Source: Apostichopus japonicus
Taxonomy: Eukaryota; Echinodermata; Holothuroidea; Aspidochirotida; Stichopodidae
Direction: 5' to 3'
Assembly (NCBI RefSeq): GCF_037975245.1
Contig: NC_092563.1
Location: 25,950,960-26,014,959, forward strand
Length of the DNA: 64,000 nt
Part shown: positions 51,801 to 60,800 of the stretch, piece by piece
Position numbering within the stretch: the stretch's first letter is position 1
Layout: the number at the start of each line of letters is the position of its first letter
Program-made: the position numbers and the translations under genes
The notes under the pieces: generated by a model
What the model was told of the DNA's origin: nothing
Database searches by the model: none
What the model saw: only the letters and a program-made list of their open reading frames with translations

Positions 51801-54800
51801 ACATATTAAACACAGCAGGATGATTGAAGTCATCATGGTTAAACTATACACTGACAAAGGGGTTTAACAAAGATTCCCTTGGACAGCTACAGTAGTAACA
51901 GCACTTTCAGATATTGACATCAGTGGCTCCACCTACCTCTAATAACCTCGATATTAAAGGTACAAGACTGTTGGTTATTACTGGGATCCCGATATATGTA
52001 CGTTACAGGTGTGGTTCCTACGGTAAAGAAATCTCCCGGTTCGGCAGTTTGGCTGACAAGAAATGCTGTTCCAGAGTTGTCCAAAGCAGTTGGTTCAGTA
52101 AAGAACACCACTACTCCTGAATTGCTTATGTCAGTGTTAGCAGTTTGATCTCCTGGACAGTTAATGACTGGAGGAGTATTGTCCACTGAAATGATAGTAA
52201 AGGTCAGAGTGTTAATGAGGATTCTCATAAGAACATTGGTTACAGACATCACCAACCAGAAATTAGCCAACAGGATTGATTCCTTGCCAAAACTAACAGT
52301 AACATGAGAATATATAAGGTGGAACCAAATGTACCACATATAAAGGGTTTTAACAAGTGTTAGTTCATCCAATCCATACTTTTGTTGGAGTGATCATGTT
52401 TCCAGGATTTTCCGACTTTAACGTCTGTTGACCAGGAAAGACCTTTGACCTCCGCAGAAAACAACAAGGATTTTGTAATCAATGTGGTTAACACACAAAT
52501 TACTTATGTAGTTGATCCAGGCTTTTACTTTTGGAGTTATCATATTAATGAAGTTATCAGACTGACTTCAAATGACTTTCATCATCTGCAGAAAACATTT
52601 AGGTTATGTACTCAATATAATGGTGTATCTGCACACCAACTACATAGTTCACACTCCATAAAGTTTCTGAGTTATACAACTAATACGAAGCAAAGACCTC
52701 ACAAGCACAAATATGACGTCACCATTGCATCGATAATTTATAATTACTGTACTGTTCCGTCCAGCAAGGCATCAATAAGACCAAAGCAACCAAATACAAA
52801 TCCCTTTACATCACTCCATAATTTCATAGACTGATACACTTAAAAAGAACACCAAATATTCTTAGAAAATGAATATGATTAAAGTAAAATGGTAATGTTC
52901 TTTACAATTCAGAAGAATGGGCTACAGTAAAAACAATAAAACTGAAAGGATTAATGTCATACAAGGAATTTCTCACCTAGAAATCTCACAAAGAGGTTTG
53001 CCAAAGTGGTACTAACTGGCATTAAACTTTCGAGGAATGGGGTCATTTTCTCTTTCACAGGAGCAAAAGTAGTGGCCAAAAATGACAGATCATATTTATG
53101 GTTGTACTTTTTGCTCAACATGATATAGAAAATAGGTTCTCTTAATTTTGAGTCTTTTCTGTAAATTTACAATTAATGACAAGAAAAAAACTTCAAACCT
53201 GAATGGTATTAGTATGCTTCGAGAAATTTATCTCTGCTGCCTAGCTGCAAATGATCATCAACATAAACATATTAAACACAGCAGGATGATTGAAGTCATC
53301 ATGGTTAAACTATACACTGACAAAGGGGTTTAACAAAGTTTCCCTTGGACAGCTACAGTAGTAACAGCACTTTCAGATATTGATATCAGTGGCTCCACCT
53401 ACCTCTAATAACCTCGATATTAAAGGTACAAGACTGCTGGTTATTACTGGGATCCCGAAATGTGTACGTTACAGGTCTGGGTCCTACTGTAAAGAAATCT
53501 CCCGGTTCGGCAGTTCGGCTGACAAGAAATGCTGTTCCAGAGTTGTCCAAAGCAGTTGGTTCAGTAAAGAACACTACTACTCCTGAATTGCTTATGTCAG
53601 TGTTAGCAGTTTGATCTCCTGGACAGTTAATGACTGGAGGAGTATTGTCCACTGAAATGATAGTAAAGGTCAGAGTGTTAATGAGGATTCTCATAAGAAC
53701 ATTGGTTACAGACATCACCAACCAGAAATTAGCCAACAGGATTGATTCCTTGCCAAAACTAACAGTAACATGAGAATATATAAGGTGGAACCAAATGTAC
53801 CACATATAAAGGGTTTTAACAAGTGTTAGTTCATCCAATCCATACTTTTGTTGGAGTGATCATGTTTCCAGGATTTTCCGACTTTAACGTCTGTTGACCA
53901 GGAAAGACCTTTGACCTCCGCAGAAAACAACAAGGATTTTGTAATCAATGTGGTTAACACACAAATTACTTATGTAGTTGATCCAGGCTTTTACTTTTGG
54001 AGTTATGATATTAATGAAGTTATCAGACTGACTTCAAATGACTTTCATCATCTGCAGAAAACATTTAGGTTATGTACTCAATATAATGGTGTATCTGCAC
54101 ACCAACTACATAGTTCACACTCCATAAAGTTTCTGAGTTATACAACTAATACGAAGCAAAGACCTCACAAGCACAAATATGACGTCACCATTGCATCGAT
54201 AATTTATAATTACTGTACTGTTCCGTCCAGCAAGGCATCAATAAGACCAAAGCAACCAAATACAAATCCCTTTACATCACTCCATAATTTCATAGACTGA
54301 TACACTTAAAAAGAACACCAAATATTCTTAGAAAATGAATATGATTAAAGTAAAATGGTAATGTTCTTTACAATTCAGAAGAATGGGCTACAGTAAAAAC
54401 AATAAAACTGAAAGGATTAATGTCATACAAGGAATTTCTCACCTAGAAATCTCACAAAGAGGTTTGCCAAAGTGGTACTAACTGGCATTAAACTTTCGAG
54501 GAATGGGGTCATTTTCTCTTTCACAGGAGCAAAAGTAGTGGCCAAAAATGACAGATCATATTTATGGTTGTACTTTTTGCTCAACATGATATAGAAAATA
54601 GGTTCTCTTAATTTTGAGTCTTTTCTGTAAATTTACAATTAATGACAAGAAAAAAACTTCAAACCTGAATGGTATTAGTATGCTTCGAGAAATTTATCTC
54701 TGCTGCCTAGCTGCAAATGATCATCAACATAAACATATTAAACACAGCAGGATGATTGAAGTCATCATGGTTAAACTATACACTGACAAAGGGGTTTAAC

Positions 54801-57800
54801 AAAGTTTCCCTTGGACAGCTACAGTAGTAACAGCACTTTCAGATATTGATATCAGTGGCTCCACCTACCTCTAATAACCTCGATATTAAAGGTACAAGAC
54901 TGCTGGTTATTACTGGGATCCCGAAATGTGTACGTTACAGGTCTGGGTCCTACTGTAAAGAAATCTCCCGGTTCGGCAGTTCGGCTGACAAGAAATGCTG
55001 TTCCAGAGTTGTCCAAAGCAGTTGGTTCAGTAAAGAACACCACTACTCCTGAATTGCTTATGTCAGTGTTAGCAGTTTGATCTCCTGGACAGTTAATGAC
55101 TGGAGGAGTATTGTCCACTGAAATGATAGTAAAGGTCAGAGTGTTAATGAGGATTCTCATAAGAACATTGGTTACAGACATCACCAACCAGAAATTAGCC
55201 AACAGGATTGATTCCTTGCCAAAACTAACAGTAACATGAGAATATATAAGGTGGAACCAAATGTACCACATATAAAGGGTTTTAACAAGTGTTAGTTCAT
55301 CCAATCCATACTTTTGTTGGAGTGATCATGTTTCCAGGATTTTCCGACTTTAACGTCTGTTGACCAGGAAAGACCTTTGACCTCCGCAGAAAACAACAAG
55401 GATTTTGTAATCAATGTGGTTAACACACAAATTACTTATGTAGTTGATCCAGGCTTTTACTTTTGGAGTTATCATATTAATGAAGTTATCAGACTGACTT
55501 CAAATGACCTTCATCATCTGCAGAAAACATTTAGGTTATGTACTCAATATAATGGTGTATCTGCACACCAACTACATAGTTCACACTCCATAAAGTTTCT
55601 GAGTTATACAACTAATACGAAGCAAAGACCTCACAAGCACAAATATGACGTCACCATTGCATCGATAATTTATAATTACTGTACTGTTCCGTCCAGCAAG
55701 GCATCAATAAGACCAAAGCAACCAAATACAAATCCCTTTACATCACTCCATAATTTCATAGACTGATACACTTAAAAAGAACACCAAATATTCTTAGAAA
55801 ATGAATATGATTAAAGTAAAATGGTAATGTTCTTCACAATTCAGAAGAATGGGCTATAGTAAAAACAATAAAACTGAAAGGATTAATGTCATACAAGGAA
55901 TTTCTCACCTAGAAATCTCACAAAGAGGTTTGCCAAAGTGGTACTAACTGGCATTAAACTTTCGAGGAATGGGGTCATTTTCTCTTTCACAGGAGCAAAA
56001 GTAGTGGCCAAATATGACAGATCATATTTATGGTTGTACTTTTTGCTCAACATGATATAGAAAATAGGTTCTCTTAATTTTGAGTCTTTTCTGTAAATTT
56101 ACAATTAATGACAAGAAAACAACTTCAAACCTGAATGGTATTAGTATGCTTCGAGAAATTTATCTCTGCTGCCTAGCTGCAAATGATCATCAACATAAAC
56201 ATATTAAACACAGCAGGATGATTGAAGTCATCATGGTTAAACTATACACTGACAAAGGGGTTTAACAAAGATTCCCTTGGACAGCTACAGTAGTAACAGC
56301 ACTTTCAGATATTGACATCAGTGGCTCCACCTACCTCTAATAACCTCGATATTAAAGGTACAAGACTGCTGGTTATTACTGGGATCCCGATATATGTACG
56401 TTACAGGTCTGGTTCCTACGGTAAAGAAATCTCCCGGTTCGGCAGTTTGGCTGACAAGAAATGCTGTTCCAGAGTTGTCCAAAGCAGTTGGTTCAGTAAA
56501 GAACACTACTACTCCTGAATTGCTTATGTCAGTGTTAGCAGTTTGATCTCCTGGACAGTTAATGACTGGAGGAGTATTGTCCACTGAAATGATAGTAAAG
56601 GTCAGAGTGTTAATGAGGATTCTCATAAGAACATTGGTTACAGACATCACCAACCAGAAATTAGCCAACAGGATTGATTCCTTGCCAAAACTAACAGTAA
56701 CATGAGAATATATAAGGTGGAACCAAATGTACCACATATAAAGGGTTTTAACAAGTGTTAGTTCATCCAATCCATACTTTTGTTGGAGTGATCATGTTTC
56801 CAGGATTTTCCGACTTTAACGTCTGTTGACCAGGAAAGACCTTTGACCTCCGCAGAAAACAACAAGGATTTTGTAATCAATGTGGTTAACACACAAATTA
56901 CTTATGTAGTTGATCCAGGCTTTTACTTTTGGAGTTATCATATTAATGAAGTTATCAGACTGACTTCAAATGACTTTCATCATCTGCAGAAAACATTTAG
57001 GTTATGTACTCAATATAATGGTGTATCTGCACACCAACTACATAGTTCACACTCCATAAAGTTTCTGAGTTATACAACTAATACGAAGCAAAGACCTCAC
57101 AAGCACAAATATGACGTCACCATTGCATCGATAATTTACAATTACTGTACTGTTCCGTCCAGCAAGGCATCAATAAGACCAAAGCAACCAAATACAAATC
57201 CCTTTACATCACTCCATAATTTCATAGACTGATACACTTAAAAAGAACACCAAATATTCTTAGAAAATGAATATGATTAAAGTAAAATGGTAATGTTCTT
57301 TACAATTCAGAAGAATGGGCTACAGTAAAAACAATAAAACTGAAAGGATTAATGTCATACAAGGAATTTCTCACCTAGAAATCTCACAAAGAGGTTTGCC
57401 AAAGTGGTACTAACTGGCATTAAACTTTCGAGGAATGGGGTCATTTTCTCTTTCACAGGAGCAAAAGTAGTGGCCAAAAATGACAGATCATATTTATGGT
57501 TGTACTTTTTGCTCAACATGATATAGAAAATAGGTTCTCTTAATTTTGAGTCTTTTCTGTAAATTTACAATTAATGACAAGAAAACAACTTCAAACCTGA
57601 ATGGTATTAGTATGCTTCGAGAAATTTATCTCTGCTGCCTAGCTGCAAATGATCATCAACATAAACATATTTAACACAGCAGGATGATTGAAGTCATCAT
57701 GGTTAAACTATACACTGACAAAGGGGTTTAACAAAGATTCCCTTGGACAGCTTCAGTAGTAACAGCACTTTCAGATATTGACATCAGTGGCTCCACCTAC

Positions 57801-60800
57801 CTCTAATAACCTCGATATTAAAGGTACAAGACTGCTGGTTATTACTGGGATCCCGATATATGTACGTTACAGGTCTGGTTCCTACGGTAAAGAAATCTCC
57901 CGGTTCGGCAGTTTGGCTGACAAGAAATGCTGTTCCAGAGTTGTCCAAAGCAGTTGGTTCAGTAAAGAACACTACTACTCCTGAATTGCTTATGTCAGTG
58001 TTAGCAGTTTGATCTCCTGGACAGTTAATGACTGGAGGAGTATTGTCCACTGAAATGATAGTAAAGGTCAGAGTGTTAATGAGGATTCTCATAAGAACAT
58101 TGGTTACAGACATCACCAACCAGAAATTAGCCAACAGGATTGATTCCTTGCCAAAACTAACAGTAACATGAGAATATATAAGGTGGAACCAAATGTACCA
58201 CATATAAAGGGTTTTAACAAGTGTTAGTTCATCCAATCCATACTTTTGTTGGAGTGATCATGTTTCCAGGATTTTCCGACTTTAACGTCTGTTGACCAGG
58301 AAAGACCTTTGACCTCCGCAGAAAACAACAAGGATTTTGTAATCAATGTGGTTAACACACAAATTACTTATGTAGTTGATCCAGGCTTTTACTTTTGGAG
58401 TTATCATATTAATGAAGTTATCAGACTGACTTCAAATGACCTTCATCATCTGCAGAAAACATTTAGGTTATGTACTCAATATAATGGTGTATCTGCACAC
58501 CAACTACATAGTTCACACTCCATAAAGTTTCTGAGTTATACAACTAATACGAAGCAAAGACCTCACAAGCACAAATATGACGTCACCATTGCATCGATAA
58601 TTTATAATTACTGTACTGTTCCGTCCAGCAAGGCATCAATAAGACCAAAGCAACCAAATACAAATCCCTTTACATCACTCCATAATTTCATAGACTGATA
58701 CACTTAAAAAGAACACCAAATATTCTTAGAAAATGAATATGATTAAAGTAAAATGGTAATGTTCTTTACAATTCAGAAGAATGGGCTACAGTAAAAACAA
58801 TAAAACTGAAAGGATTAATGTCATACAAGGAATTTCTCACCTAGAAATCTCACAAAGAGGTTTGCCAAAGTGGTACTAACTGGCATTAAACTTTCGAGGA
58901 ATGGGGTCATTTTCTCTTTCACAGGAGCAAAAGTAGTGGCCAAAAATGACAGATCATATTTATGGTTGTACTTTTTGCTCAACATGATATAGAAAATAGG
59001 TTCTCTTAATTTTGAGTCTTTTCTGTAAATTTACAATTAATGACAAGAAAACAACTTCAAACCTGAATGGTATTAGTATGCTTCGAGAAATTTATCTCTG
59101 CTGCCTAGCTGCAAATGATCATCAACATAAACATATTAAACACAGCAGGATGATTGAAGTCATCATGGTTAAACTATACACTGACAAAGGGGTTTAACAA
59201 AGATTCCCTTGGACAGCTACAGTAGTAACAGCACTTTCAGATATTGACATCAGTGGCTCCACCTACCTCTAATAACCTCGATATTAAAGGTACAAGACTG
59301 CTGGTTATTACTGGGATCCCGATATATGTACGTTACAGGTGTGGTTCCTACGGTAAAGAAATCTCCCGGTTCGGCAGTTTGGCTGACAAGAAATGCTGTT
59401 CCAGAGTTGTCCAAAGCAGTTGGTTCAGTAAAGAACACTACTACTCCTGAATTGCTTATGTCAGTGTTAGCAGTTTGATCTCCTGGACAGTTAATGACTG
59501 GAGGAGTATTGTCCACTGAAATGATAGTAAAGGTCAGAGTGTTAATGAGGATTCTCATAAGAACATTGGTTACAGACATCACAAACCAGAAATTAGCCAA
59601 CAGGATAGATTCCTTGCCAAAACTAACAGTAACATGAGAATATATAAGGTGGAACCAAATGTACCACATATAAAGGGTTTTAACAAGTGTTAGTTCATCC
59701 AATCCATACTTTTGTTGGAGTGATCATGTTTCCAGGATTTTCCGACTTTAACGTCTGTTGACCAGGAAAGACCTTTGACCTCCGCAGAAAACAACAAGGA
59801 TTTTGTAATCAATGTGGTTAACACACAAATTACTTACGTAGTTGATCCAGGCTTTTACTTTTGGAGTTATCATATTAATGAAGTTATCAGACTGACTTCA
59901 AATGACCTTCATCATCTGCAGAAAACATTTAGGTTATGTACTCAATATAATGGTGTATCTGCACACCAACTACATAGTTCACACTCCATAAAGTTTCTGA
60001 GTTATACAACTAATACGAAGCAAAGACCTCACAAGCACAAATATGACGTCACCATTGCATCGATAATTTACAATTACTGTACTGTTCCGTCCAGCAAGGC
60101 ATCAATAAGACCAAAGCAAGCAAATACAAATCCCTTTACATCACTCCATAATTTCATAGACTGATACACTTAAAAAGAACACCAAATATTCTTAGAAAAT
60201 GAATATGATTAAAGTAAAATGGTAATGTTCTTTACAATTCAGAAGAATGGGCTACAGTAAAAACAATAAAACTGAAAGGATTAATGTCATACAAGGAATT
60301 TCTCACCTAGAAATCTCACAAAGAGGTTTGCCAAAGTGGTACTAACTGGCATTAAACTTTCGAGGAATGGGGTCATTTTCTCTTTCACAGGAGCAAAAGT
60401 AGTGGCCAAAAATGACAGATCATATTTATGGTTGTACTTTTTGCTCAACATGATATAGAAAATAGGTTCTCTTAATTTTGAGTCTTTTCTGTAAATTTAC
60501 AATTAATGACAAGAAAACAACTTCAAACCTGAATGGTATTAGTATGCTTCGAGAAATTTATCTCTGCTGCCTAGCTGCAAATGATCATCAACATAAACAT
60601 ATTAAACACAGCAGGATGATTGAAGTCATCATGGTTAAACTATACACTGACAAAGGGGTTTAACAAAGATTCCCTTGGACAGCTACAGTAGTAACAGCAC
60701 TTTCAGATATTGACATCAGTGGCTCCACCTACCTCTAATAACCTCGATATTAAAGGTACAAGACTGCTGGTTATTACTGGGATCCCGATATATGTACGTT

